This document shows, in pieces, positions 8,874 to 16,762 of a DNA stretch of 64,000 nt. Below the pieces are notes generated by a model. It was not told the origin of the DNA, searched no databases, and worked only from the letters and a program-made list of their open reading frames with translations. Source of the DNA: Chryseomicrobium sp. FSL W7-1435 (lineage in GTDB: Bacteria > Bacillota > Bacilli > Bacillales_A > Planococcaceae); assembly GCF_038595005.1 (NCBI RefSeq), contig NZ_CP151997.1, positions 1,674,001 through 1,738,000 of the forward strand, in the 5' to 3' direction. The position numbers and the translations under genes were made by a program. Each line of letters opens with the position of its first letter. Positions within the stretch are counted from its first letter, which is position 1.

Positions 8874-8901
8874 TTGACTTATTGTAAAAATGATTTAGAA
8901 T
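8874..8901 (+). promoter_or_regulatory. Promoter of the HTH/DUF6516 pair
   Basis: TTGACT (8874-8879), 16-bp spacer, TAGAAT (8896-8901), 20 bp before the start codon, so the 5' leader would be very short (about 14 nt). Autoregulation by the HTH protein is plausible but no operator was defined. Confidence 0.55.
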
Positions 8902-8921
8902 GGTGGTAAGAGGTGATGGCA

Positions 8922-9686
8922 ATGTCTATCCAAGTATTAGAAAGAACAAAGGACTCTATTGGAGAAGCTTTTAAACAGAATGATCCAGTGTTATTAGAGA
9001 AAGAAATTCAATTTTTACTCTATGCATTTTCTGATTTTATTTCTGACGAATTTGCGGAATCTGTTCGTTTTATTAGTTTTCGAAAAATGACAATCAAGTC
9101 AACAGACAAATTGTTAGCTGAGGCTAATGTAGAAGCTTTTTATGAAATTATTGAGTTGTTGGAGCAACAAAAAGTTCATGGATTAGAATTCAAATCAAGT
9201 AAATTCTCATTCGATAAACTCTTTGCTGAAGTTACCGAAGATGGATATATAGATTATGACTACGAATTAAATGAATTACTCTCAGTTGAAGAAGCATCTA
9301 AATATCTGGGTGTTTCAAGGCCTACAATTTATAAATATCTAACAAAAGGGTTAGAGTTTAAAGAGCTAAATAATGTGAAGCGTATTCCAAAAGTAGCCTT
9401 AGACCTTTGGAAAGATTCATCTATTGCATTTGAACTTCAATGGATTTATCAACAAAATCAAAAAAGATGGCAAACTACTGAAGACAAGATAGCGGCTGTG
9501 CAGAAGAAGATTACAGAACTTGAGATGGAGTTTGGCGGAGAGTTTAAATTACTTTATGGACACTTGAATGACCATGAGTTAGATCAATTGGATGAAGCTA
9601 CAGATCTTTATGATTGGAAACAGTACTTAAATGAAAAAGCAGCATTAATTAAACAGTTACGAATTGAAAGAGGTCAACATGCCTAA
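8922..9686 (+). CDS. HTH (excisionase-type) DNA-binding protein, candidate antitoxin/regulator
   Basis: 254 residues, cytosolic. The centre (about 125-165) is a MerR/excisionase-like winged helix: LLSVEEASKYLGVSRPTIYKYL, then a basic wing and RIPKVALDLW. The N-terminal ~110 residues are helical and acidic with no recognised domain, and the C-terminus is a coiled-coil-like helix rich in K/E/Q. Start at ATG 8922 because AAGAGGTG ends 6 nt before it; GTG 8913 and ATG 8916 lie in that RBS. The downstream DUF6516 gene overlaps it by 8 nt, so the pair is translated together. Location in an AT-rich island between inverted repeats suggests transfer. The antitoxin role is inference from the partner. 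Confidence 0.75.
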   Translation: MSIQVLERTKDSIGEAFKQNDPVLLEKEIQFLLYAFSDFISDEFAESVRFISFRKMTIKSTDKLLAEANVEAFYEIIELLEQQKVHGLEFKSSKFSFDKLFAEVTEDGYIDYDYELNELLSVEEASKYLGVSRPTIYKYLTKGLEFKELNNVKRIPKVALDLWKDSSIAFELQWIYQQNQKRWQTTEDKIAAVQKKITELEMEFGGEFKLLYGHLNDHELDQLDEATDLYDWKQYLNEKAALIKQLRIERGQHA

Positions 9687-10122
9687 ATCAAGTGATTATA
9701 GAACGCTTATTCAAAAATATAGTCATCTTTTTAGAGAACCTCCCGAACTTACGCTTGAAGAAAGTGCAGAACATACGGTGGTTAAAATAACTTTCTTTTT
9801 CAATGCTTGTTATTATGGAGAGACTAAAATGCGCATTCGAGAATGGTTTGACTCAAACGATGAAAAAGTTCAGTATAGGTACTCTTGGGAAAAAAATCGC
9901 ACGAAGCCGGGGCATATTAGTGCTTGGGAAAATGAAATTCATGAAGTACCTCATCACCAATTTCCCGATGGGATGGAAACTGATCCACACCACCATCATC
10001 ATGTACCTGCAGATCGCACCCACGTGCAAGAGAATCGGACCATTCATTCTTTAGATAAAGCGCTCTCTGTTGTGGAAGAATTTATTTTATCCAGCCAACC
10101 TTACGATGGCAAGAAGTATTAG
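9679..10122 (+). CDS. DUF6516 (TumE-like) protein, candidate toxin
   Basis: 147 residues, cytosolic. The pattern of a beta-rich core with MRIREWFDSNDEKVQYRYSW, then an aromatic/His-rich turn (PHH and DPHHHHH) and a C-terminal helix is what I know of the DUF6516 family, called TumE-type toxins in toxin-antitoxin annotation. The histidine cluster may bind metal or act in catalysis; that is inference. ATG 9679 is chosen over TTG 9664 because AAAGAGGTC lies 6 nt upstream; it overlaps the HTH gene by 8 nt. Toxin activity is not shown by the sequence. The gene ends 15 bp before repeat copy 3. Confidence 0.7.
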   Translation: MPKSSDYRTLIQKYSHLFREPPELTLEESAEHTVVKITFFFNACYYGETKMRIREWFDSNDEKVQYRYSWEKNRTKPGHISAWENEIHEVPHHQFPDGMETDPHHHHHVPADRTHVQENRTIHSLDKALSVVEEFILSSQPYDGKKY

Positions 10123-10137
10123 CACCCTGATTTTTTT

Positions 10138-10288
10138 CATACGGAGCCTGTCACAGCCACAATTCTAGAGTGGTAGTTCAGGAGTCACACTTCTTCGACT
10201 CCGTCTCGAACTGAGTCTCCTGAACTACCAGAATTGAGTCTAAAACAGGCACCTCACCCCAAGTCTTTTTTTCTGGAGGAGTTTTAAG
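10138..10288 (-). repeat. Structured 150-bp dispersed repeat, copy 3 (inverted)
   Basis: Third copy, opposite orientation. On the minus strand it reads like copies 1 and 2 at both conserved flanks, but the middle stem is GGTAGTTCAGGAG paired with CTCCTGAACTACC, 13 perfect base pairs with different bases from the other copies. The loop TTCGA...TCGAA is kept. With copy 2 it brackets the HTH/DUF6516 pair as an inverted pair. Confidence 0.85.
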
Positions 10289-10563
10289 TGACTGGAACTT
10301 CAAAAAATATGTGCTCTCAAAAGTTACTTGTACTTTTCTCTCAACTCGCTGTCCTAGACTTTGAATATAAGCTCGCTAAATCGGGCCTTGCGTTAGCACA
10401 GCCCGCCGGTACCTAGTTGCTTAGTACGTATTCAGGAATATACCTAATCCACTAGAGGCAGAGCCGAATCTAATTTGTGATTGTTTACTGCTTCTCAGTA
10501 AAAAGAAGTGCCGATACACGTTTGATCTGTCGTCAGAGGTTGATTTTGTAGAGAACTAAGAAG
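10289..10563 (+). other. Gene-free stretch with small hairpins, possible ncRNA
   Basis: No ORF with a credible RBS. It holds a CGGGC...GCCCG hairpin near 10382-10405 and a TTTACTG/CAGTAAA hairpin at 10486-10504, and it is followed by the very strong terminator at 10564. It is less AT-rich than the island around it. It may be an untranslated RNA or decayed sequence; I cannot tell which. Confidence 0.3.
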
Positions 10564-10612
10564 AATAGTGGCCGATTCGCTCAAAAAGCGAATCGGCCAC
10601 TATTGGTTTTTA
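10564..10612 (+). terminator. Very strong intrinsic terminator
   Basis: An 18-bp perfect stem (10564-10581 with 10587-10604, loop CAAAA), then GGTTTTTACTTCTTT. It insulates the LexA-controlled polymerase gene from the island. No annotated plus-strand gene ends close to it (the DUF6516 gene ends 440 bp upstream). Confidence 0.85.
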
Positions 10613-10686
10613 CTTCTTTAGACAGAATCGAACCTCGGATAGTAGAAAAAATTTCTATCGTCAAAAACTCAATCAGCACTAGATTA

Positions 10687-10709
10687 AGAACAAATGTTCG
10701 GGTTATACT
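10687..10709 (+). promoter_or_regulatory. LexA (SOS) box and -10 of the Y-family polymerase gene
   Basis: AGAACAAATGTTCG at 10687-10700 matches the Bacillus LexA consensus CGAACRNRYGTTYG at all defined positions except the first. It sits 3 bp upstream of the -10 TATACT (10704-10709), so bound LexA would cover the -35 region, which is itself weak. This predicts DNA-damage induction. Confidence 0.8.
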
Positions 10710-10736
10710 AAAACAAAAACGAAAGGCGGAATCATT

Positions 10737-11987
10737 ATGTATGAACTACTTGAACCGCGCACGATCCTTTGCATCGACATGCAAAGTTTCTTTGCAAGTT
10801 GTTCTGCAGCCGTCCACGGTCTGGACATCCAAAAAGAGGCCATTGCCATCGTGGGCAACCTTGAACAGAAGGGAAGTGTTGTACTCGCTGCGTCACCTTC
10901 TATGAAAAAGCGCTTTGGTGTCAAAACAGGGACACGCCTTTTTGAAATTCCCAACCACCCCGACATTCGTATCATTCAACCCCAGATGGAACTATACGTT
11001 AAAATTTCTGCAGAAATCACCCGCTACTTCAATCAACTGGTGCCCATGGAATCTATACACGTCTACAGCATTGATGAAAGCTTCATTGATTTAAAAGGAA
11101 CGGCGTCGCTCTGGGGAGACCCTTGGCAAATTGCGCGCAAAATCCAAACCGATTTAAAAAGACAGTTTCAAGTGCCTTGCAGTATCGGCATCGGTCCGAA
11201 CATGTTGCTGTCCAAACTTGCGCTAGACCTTGAAGCAAAAAAGGTCGGGATTGCCGAGTGGACTTATGAACAGGTGCCTGAAAAATTATGGCCTGTGTCC
11301 CCATTACGTGAAGTGTGGGGAATCGGCGCACGTCTTGAAGTCACCCTTCATAGCATGGGGATTTTTACAGTAGGAGACCTGGCTCATACGCCACTTGAGC
11401 AGTTGGAAAACCGATTTGGGGTGATGGGGAATCAACTTTACCACCATGCGTGGGGAATTGATTTATCAGAAGTGGGTGCTCCCATTATGGACGGCCAAGT
11501 CAGTTATGGAAAAGGTCAGATCCTATTTCGCGACTACAACTCAAAAAAAGAGACAATGGCCGTCGTGCTCGAGATGACAGAAGATGTGGCAAGGAGGCTG
11601 CGTGAGGCGGGGAAGGTCGGTTGCACGATGCACATGTCTATCGGCTACAGCAAATTTGGCGGATTCAGCCGTTCTTTGTCCATCGATGAAGCCAGCAATC
11701 GCACGTCGATTCTTTACGAAGCTTTTGACCGTCTCATGGATACATTTTACGATGGCAGCCCCGTCAGACGAATTGCGCTTTCTGTCAGCAACCTTGAAGA
11801 AGATGACTCTCTGCAATTAAATCTTTTTACACATACCGAACAAATTCGTGAACAGCGACTTGGTCAAACGATTGATGCATTGCGCACAAAGTATGGATCG
11901 ACCGCGGTATTGCGTGCTGTTTCCTATACGGCAGACGGGACCGCTCGTTACCGCGCCACATTGCTTGGGGGACATAAGAAAATGTAA
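10737..11987 (+). CDS. Y-family DNA polymerase (YqjW/UvrX-like)
   Basis: Translesion polymerase of 416 residues, acting on damaged DNA at low fidelity. The catalytic carboxylates are visible: Asp14 in ILCIDMQSFFAS, and Asp113/Glu114 in YSIDESFID. A helix-hairpin-helix thumb (WGIGARLEVTLHSMGI) and a little-finger region follow. The motif-I sequence DMQSFFAS and length fit the YqjW/UvrX group rather than DinB/PolY1. The RBS GAAAGGCGG lies 7 nt before ATG. Single gene with a LexA box in its promoter. No frame problems. A beta-clamp motif near the C-terminus (QLNLF, residues ~360) is present. Confidence 0.9.
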   Translation: MYELLEPRTILCIDMQSFFASCSAAVHGLDIQKEAIAIVGNLEQKGSVVLAASPSMKKRFGVKTGTRLFEIPNHPDIRIIQPQMELYVKISAEITRYFNQLVPMESIHVYSIDESFIDLKGTASLWGDPWQIARKIQTDLKRQFQVPCSIGIGPNMLLSKLALDLEAKKVGIAEWTYEQVPEKLWPVSPLREVWGIGARLEVTLHSMGIFTVGDLAHTPLEQLENRFGVMGNQLYHHAWGIDLSEVGAPIMDGQVSYGKGQILFRDYNSKKETMAVVLEMTEDVARRLREAGKVGCTMHMSIGYSKFGGFSRSLSIDEASNRTSILYEAFDRLMDTFYDGSPVRRIALSVSNLEEDDSLQLNLFTHTEQIREQRLGQTIDALRTKYGSTAVLRAVSYTADGTARYRATLLGGHKKM

Positions 11988-12092
11988 TACTTCTATTTTC
12001 GAAATTATTTCGGTTGTTCGTCTTCCGAAATGTTTGAACATTTGCTAAACTAAATAAGGTTTGGAAATTGTACGAGAAAAGGGGAACGACAC

Positions 12093-13853
12093 ATGAGGGT
12101 ATTTTTGGACCTTGCTTGGTTCTTTAAAGAAAGAAAATGGCAATACGGTTTCGGCATTCTCATGCTACTGGTTGTCGCATTTTTAACATTGATCCCTCCG
12201 CGCATTATTGGAGAAGTGGTGGATGCCATTAATGAAGATAGACTAACCTCTGAATTGCTGGTTCAGTGGCTTGGCTTATTAGCTGGCGCAGCCATCATCA
12301 TGTACATTCTTCGTTATTACTGGCGTATGTTGATTTTTGGGTCAGCTATCTTATTAGCTCGCCGCCTTCGTCAGACACTCTTTCAGCATTTTAGCCGCAT
12401 GTCCCCATCTTTTTACCAGAAGCGACGCGTCGGTGATCTGATGGCTCATGCCACAAATGATTTATCTGCAGTTCAACAGACAGCGGGGGTAGGTGTTTTA
12501 ACACTCGTCGACTCCCTTGCAACAGGTGGTTTCGTGATTGCAGCCATGGCCATCACAATCAATTGGAAGTTAACATTGATTGCTTTGTTGCCAATGCCAC
12601 TTATGGTCCTATCGACAAGCTATTACGGTCGACTGCTTCATCACCGTTTTCGTTTTGCGCAAGAAGCATTCTCTGACTTGAATGATAAGTCGCAGGAAAG
12701 CATTAGCGGAATCAAAGTAATCAAGACATTCGGTCAAGAAAAAGAAGATACTGAAGACTTTGTTCGGTTGTCACAAGATGTCGTTGATAAAAACATTCGT
12801 GTCGCCAAAGTGGACTCCTTGTTTGATCCAACGATTTCACTGATTGTCGGCGCCTGCTTCTTCCTTGCTATCAGTTTTGGCACACAGTTCATCTTGTCGG
12901 AAGAAATGACTATTGGACAGCTTGTATCATTCAATGCATTTTTAGGGCTACTGGTATGGCCCATGCTTGCCTTCGGTTGGTTGTTCAATATCGTAGAACG
13001 CGGACGCGCATCGTATGAACGGATCCAACAATTACTATCAGAGCCTGTGGACATCGACGACCGGGTCGGCGCATTGGCAGTCAAACCGGAAGGGAAGGTC
13101 ACGTTTGCCATCGATTCGTTTTCGTTCCCAGGAGACGACAGAAAAGCTCTACACAATGTACACTTCACGATCGATCGAGGCGAAACGCTTGGGATCGTTG
13201 GAAGAACAGGGTCTGGAAAGACAGCTATCCTCAAACTTCTCATGCGTGAATTTGAAGGATACCAAGGGTCGATCACTTACGGCATGCACGATATTCGAGA
13301 TTATAAAAAAGAAAACTTACTCGAAGCTATCGGTTATGTGCCGCAAGACCACTTCTTGTTCTCCACAACTGTGGGTCTCAATGTTGCTTTTACGAATGTC
13401 AAAGCATCTCAACAAGAAATTGAGCGTGCAACAAAATTAGCCGCGATTCATGAAGACATCACACGTTTTACAGATGGCTATCAGACAATCGTAGGAGAAC
13501 GGGGTGTGTCGTTATCAGGTGGGCAAAAACAGCGAATCTCGATTGCCCGCGCGCTGATGATGCAACCCGAATTACTTATTTTAGATGATTCCTTGTCAGC
13601 AGTAGATGCTAAGACGGAAGAAACGATTCTAGAAGCGCTGAAAGCAGAGCGCTCCAATGAAACAACGATCATCACGTCACACAGACTGAGTGCGATCCAA
13701 CACGCTCACCAGATTATTGTGATGGAGAGCGGCACAATCAAAGAAAAAGGCACTCATGAAGAACTCATGGCCTTACAAGGCACTTATTTCGAGATGTATC
13801 AACTACAACAACTCGAATCACTCGTAGAGCAAGGAGGCGATCTGCATGGATGA
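12093..13853 (+). CDS. ABC exporter half-transporter with degenerate Walker B (YheI/BmrC-like)
   Basis: 586 residues: six transmembrane helices (about 15-310) fused to an ATPase domain, type IV exporter. Walker A GRTGSGKT, signature LSGGQKQR and H-loop TSHRLS are intact, but the Walker B reads LLILDDSLSAVD, with Asp where the catalytic Glu normally stands. That is the known pattern of the degenerate half in heterodimeric exporters such as BmrCD/LmrCD. The next gene starts inside its last codons, so the two subunits are coupled. Substrate unknown; multidrug export is the usual family role. No transcriptional-attenuation leader was recognised upstream. Confidence 0.88.
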   Translation: MRVFLDLAWFFKERKWQYGFGILMLLVVAFLTLIPPRIIGEVVDAINEDRLTSELLVQWLGLLAGAAIIMYILRYYWRMLIFGSAILLARRLRQTLFQHFSRMSPSFYQKRRVGDLMAHATNDLSAVQQTAGVGVLTLVDSLATGGFVIAAMAITINWKLTLIALLPMPLMVLSTSYYGRLLHHRFRFAQEAFSDLNDKSQESISGIKVIKTFGQEKEDTEDFVRLSQDVVDKNIRVAKVDSLFDPTISLIVGACFFLAISFGTQFILSEEMTIGQLVSFNAFLGLLVWPMLAFGWLFNIVERGRASYERIQQLLSEPVDIDDRVGALAVKPEGKVTFAIDSFSFPGDDRKALHNVHFTIDRGETLGIVGRTGSGKTAILKLLMREFEGYQGSITYGMHDIRDYKKENLLEAIGYVPQDHFLFSTTVGLNVAFTNVKASQQEIERATKLAAIHEDITRFTDGYQTIVGERGVSLSGGQKQRISIARALMMQPELLILDDSLSAVDAKTEETILEALKAERSNETTIITSHRLSAIQHAHQIIVMESGTIKEKGTHEELMALQGTYFEMYQLQQLESLVEQGGDLHG

Positions 13854-15633
13854 AAAACTACCGAAACTTACCGGGAAGATGCAGTGGCAGATTCTGAAAC
13901 GTCTCTTACGTTATCTGATCCCTCATAAAAAGATGCTTGCCATTGCGCTGGTCTTGTTAATGATTACAGTTGTAGGTGATCTTGTAGGTCCTTATTTGAT
14001 CAAGATCTATATTGACGATTATTTAACAGTGGGGTCATTTCCCCAATCTGCCATCATAGGTCTTGCCGCAGGCTACATCTTCATACAGGTCGGGAATGTT
14101 ATTATTAGTTATTTTCAGTTGATGACGTTCCAAAAACTTGCGTTACGCGTCATTCAAACGATGCGTATTGATGTGTTTAGTAAGGTGCAGGGACTCGGAA
14201 TGCGGTATTTTGACCGCACACCTGCAGGAAGCATCGTATCACGTGTCACAAATGATACAGAAGCGATTAAAGACATGTTTGTCAGTGTACTGGTAGGATT
14301 TGTACAGTCTGGGTTCCTAATCATCGGGGTCTATATTGCGATGTTCTTGATCAACCCTGAACTGGCACTCATTGCGACACTGTTACTGCCGATACTTGGC
14401 TTCATTATTTACACTTACAGAAAGCACAGCTCGGTGGTCTATCAAGACTTACGAGAACGGTTATCTCAACTAAATGCGAAACTCGCAGAGTCACTTGCAG
14501 GTATGGGGATGGTCCAAGCATTCAGACAAGAAAGACGTCTGCGAGATGAGTTCAGTGAAATCAACACTGCGCATTGGAATGCCGGGCAACGCAACATCAA
14601 ACTAGATAGTCTGTTGTTACGTCCCGCTATTGACCTAGTGTACGCGCTCGCCATCATCATGGTATTGAGTTACTTCGGTATCACGTCGTTCTCTAATCCG
14701 GTAGAAGTCGGTGTGATTTATGTATTTGTCACCTATATCGATCGTTTCTTCGAGCCCATCAATCAAGTGATGCAACGTCTGTCGATTTTCCAACAAGCGA
14801 TCGTTGCTGCTTCACGCGTCTTTAAACTGATGGATGAAGAGGACATGGCACCGGCACAAGCGGACCGATCAACAGCGAAGATTGACCAAGGAAAAATTGA
14901 GTTTCGTAATCTGACATTTTCTTATGACGGTCGTCAGGATGTGTTGAAAAACATCTCCTTCACAGCTGAGCCAGGACAAACAGTGGCTTTGGTCGGTCAT
15001 ACAGGTAGTGGAAAAAGTTCAATCATTAACTTGTTGATGCGTTTTTATGAGTATGACAACGGAGAAATTTTGATCGACGGACATTCCTTAAAAGACTTCC
15101 CAATGCCAGAACTGCGTAAGAAGATGGGTCTCGTGTTACAAGATCCTTTCCTGTTTTACGGGGATATCGAGAGCAATATTCGTTTGCACGACCCTCAGAT
15201 GACGAGCGTACAAGTGCGTGCAGCAGCTGAATTTGTGCAAGCAAACAACTTCATCGAACAATTGCCTGACAGATACCAGCAAAAAGTAACTGAACGTGGT
15301 TCTACGTTTTCAAGTGGGCAACGACAACTTGTCGCTTTTGCTCGTACGATGGCAACCGACCCAAAAGTTTTAATTTTGGATGAAGCAACAGCAAATATTG
15401 ATACCGAGACGGAAGTCGCAATACAAACTAGTCTTGAGAAGATGCGTCAAGGGCGTACAACTATTGCGATTGCTCACCGCCTCAGCACCATTCAAGATGC
15501 CGAATTAATTCTTGTTTTGCACCAGGGCGAAATCGTGGAGCGTGGTACGCACCAAGAACTTATTCGTCAAAAAGGGCTGTATCATAAGATGTACCAACTA
15601 CAAAATGGTCTAGTGGAAGAACAAATGTCATAA
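13846..15633 (+). CDS. ABC exporter half-transporter, partner subunit (YheH/BmrD-like)
   Basis: 595 residues, six transmembrane helices plus ATPase. Here the Walker B is canonical (LILDEATANID), while the signature is altered to FSSGQRQ. So across the pair one ATP site is complete (signature from the first gene, Walker B from this one) and the other is degenerate, as expected for an asymmetric heterodimer. AAGGAGG lies 8 nt before ATG 13846, overlapping the upstream gene by 8 nt. It lacks the ~80-residue N-terminal extension of B. subtilis BmrD as I remember it, so it may equally be a YfiC-type subunit. Substrate unknown. Confidence 0.87.
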   Translation: MDEKLPKLTGKMQWQILKRLLRYLIPHKKMLAIALVLLMITVVGDLVGPYLIKIYIDDYLTVGSFPQSAIIGLAAGYIFIQVGNVIISYFQLMTFQKLALRVIQTMRIDVFSKVQGLGMRYFDRTPAGSIVSRVTNDTEAIKDMFVSVLVGFVQSGFLIIGVYIAMFLINPELALIATLLLPILGFIIYTYRKHSSVVYQDLRERLSQLNAKLAESLAGMGMVQAFRQERRLRDEFSEINTAHWNAGQRNIKLDSLLLRPAIDLVYALAIIMVLSYFGITSFSNPVEVGVIYVFVTYIDRFFEPINQVMQRLSIFQQAIVAASRVFKLMDEEDMAPAQADRSTAKIDQGKIEFRNLTFSYDGRQDVLKNISFTAEPGQTVALVGHTGSGKSSIINLLMRFYEYDNGEILIDGHSLKDFPMPELRKKMGLVLQDPFLFYGDIESNIRLHDPQMTSVQVRAAAEFVQANNFIEQLPDRYQQKVTERGSTFSSGQRQLVAFARTMATDPKVLILDEATANIDTETEVAIQTSLEKMRQGRTTIAIAHRLSTIQDAELILVLHQGEIVERGTHQELIRQKGLYHKMYQLQNGLVEEQMS

Positions 15634-15712
15634 AACTGTCATGAGCAAGAGTAGGGTGCATTCAGCGAAAGTCTGATACGATGGAAGCAGTTCAGCTGAA
15701 AGGGTGATTTTT

Positions 15713-16423
15713 TTGGCAACAGATGTGACCATCTGGCTTGCTTTTGGTGCAGGCTTCTTAAGTTTTATCTCCCCATGTACCTTACCTCTTTATCCGGCAT
15801 TCCTTTCTTATATCACGGGAATGACGATTGAAGAGTTAAAGACAGACCGAAAAAAGATGCAACGACGTGGCATGTTCCATACTTTGTTCTTTTTACTTGG
15901 CTTTTCCGTAATCTTTTTAGCCCTAGGTTTGGCAACCTCTTGGCTTGGGACATTCTTCATACAATACGATGATTTGATCCGACAAATTGGTGCTTTATTG
16001 ATTATCATATTTGGACTTTTAATTGTAGGAGTGTTCAAACCCGATTTTTTAATGTCCGAGAAACGACTGCAATTTAAAAATAGGCCTTCTGGTTATTTAG
16101 GAAGCAGCCTGATTGGGATAGCATTTGCGGCTGGTTGGCAACCGTGTACAGGACCAATTTTAGCAGCTGTTCTTGTGATGGCGGGCTCCAACCCAGACCA
16201 GGGAATGTTTTATATGATTGCCTATGTACTTGGTTTCGCAATCCCGTTCTTCTTACTTTCTTTCTTTGTGACACGTACACAGTGGATCAAGACAAACAGT
16301 GAGAAGTTTATGAAGGTTGGCGGCTACATCATGATCGTGTTAGGAATCATCTTGTTCTTTGATGGCCTAACATGGATTATCCGAGTTCTTAGTCCGCTGT
16401 TTGGGGACTTTACCGGTTTTTAA
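15713..16423 (+). CDS. ccdA: Cytochrome c biogenesis thiol-disulfide transporter CcdA
   Basis: Membrane protein of 236 residues with six helices that carries reducing equivalents from cytosolic thioredoxin to extracytoplasmic thiol proteins. The two conserved cysteines are in [11 protein letters not shown] (Cys22) and GWQPCTGP (about Cys144). I choose TTG 15713, because AAAGGG (15699-15704) is 8 nt upstream and the N-terminus then begins directly before the first helix; the GTG at 15704 overlaps that RBS. It is followed 12 nt later by a thioredoxin-like gene and then ccdC, one operon. Needed for c-type cytochromes and, in spore-formers, for sporulation. Confidence 0.92.
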   Translation: MATDVTIWLAFGAGFLSFISPCTLPLYPAFLSYITGMTIEELKTDRKKMQRRGMFHTLFFLLGFSVIFLALGLATSWLGTFFIQYDDLIRQIGALLIIIFGLLIVGVFKPDFLMSEKRLQFKNRPSGYLGSSLIGIAFAAGWQPCTGPILAAVLVMAGSNPDQGMFYMIAYVLGFAIPFFLLSFFVTRTQWIKTNSEKFMKVGGYIMIVLGIILFFDGLTWIIRVLSPLFGDFTGF

Positions 16424-16435
16424 GGAAGTGGAAAG

Positions 16436-16762
16436 ATGAAAGAAATTCGTTCATATGAACAATGGCAGCAAGCGTGGCAACAGCCTAAAGGGTTATTATT
16501 TGTAAAGACGACAGGCTGTTCTGTTTGTGAGGGTCTACTACCTCAGGTAGAAGCCATCGAAAACGACTATAAATTGCCGTTTTATAAAGTGAATAGTGCC
16601 GAAGTACCTGAAGTAGCAGGACAGCTTTCGTTGTATACAGCACCGGTTGTCTTACTATGGCATGAGGGAAGAGAAGTGCAACGTTTCGCACGCTTTGTAC
16701 CTATGCAAGAATTGAAATTTCGGCTAGGGCTGTTGAATGAGGTGTCACCAGATGATCTTTGA
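16436..16762 (+). CDS. Thioredoxin-like protein
   Basis: 108 residues, thioredoxin fold, no signal peptide, so probably cytosolic. The active site is Cys28-Ser-Val-Cys31, and the cis-Pro loop reads YTAPVVLL. Placed between ccdA and ccdC where B. subtilis has the response-regulator-like yneI. The position suggests it could pass electrons to CcdA, but this is inference. AAGGAAGTGG precedes the ATG by about 5 nt. The ccdC start overlaps its end by 11 nt, so the three genes are coupled. Only the CxxC core identifies the family; sequence is otherwise divergent from classical thioredoxin A. Confidence 0.8.
   Translation: MKEIRSYEQWQQAWQQPKGLLFVKTTGCSVCEGLLPQVEAIENDYKLPFYKVNSAEVPEVAGQLSLYTAPVVLLWHEGREVQRFARFVPMQELKFRLGLLNEVSPDDL

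Noticed and set aside
8031-10288. Repeat copies as a CRISPR array or as integron attC cassettes
   Set aside because: The copies are 150 bp, far apart, one is inverted, with no uniform spacers or cas genes. The attC core motifs (RYYYAAC/GTTRRRY) and an integrase are missing.
8031-10288. Repeats as a classical MITE or insertion sequence
   Set aside because: The outer ends are not inverted repeats, no clear target-site duplication is visible and no transposase lies nearby. A transposase acting in trans on hairpin ends is not excluded.
12734-13276. 180-codon ORF antisense to the ABC exporter gene
   Set aside because: Shadow of a long coding region with strong third-position bias on the other strand; no RBS, no family pattern.
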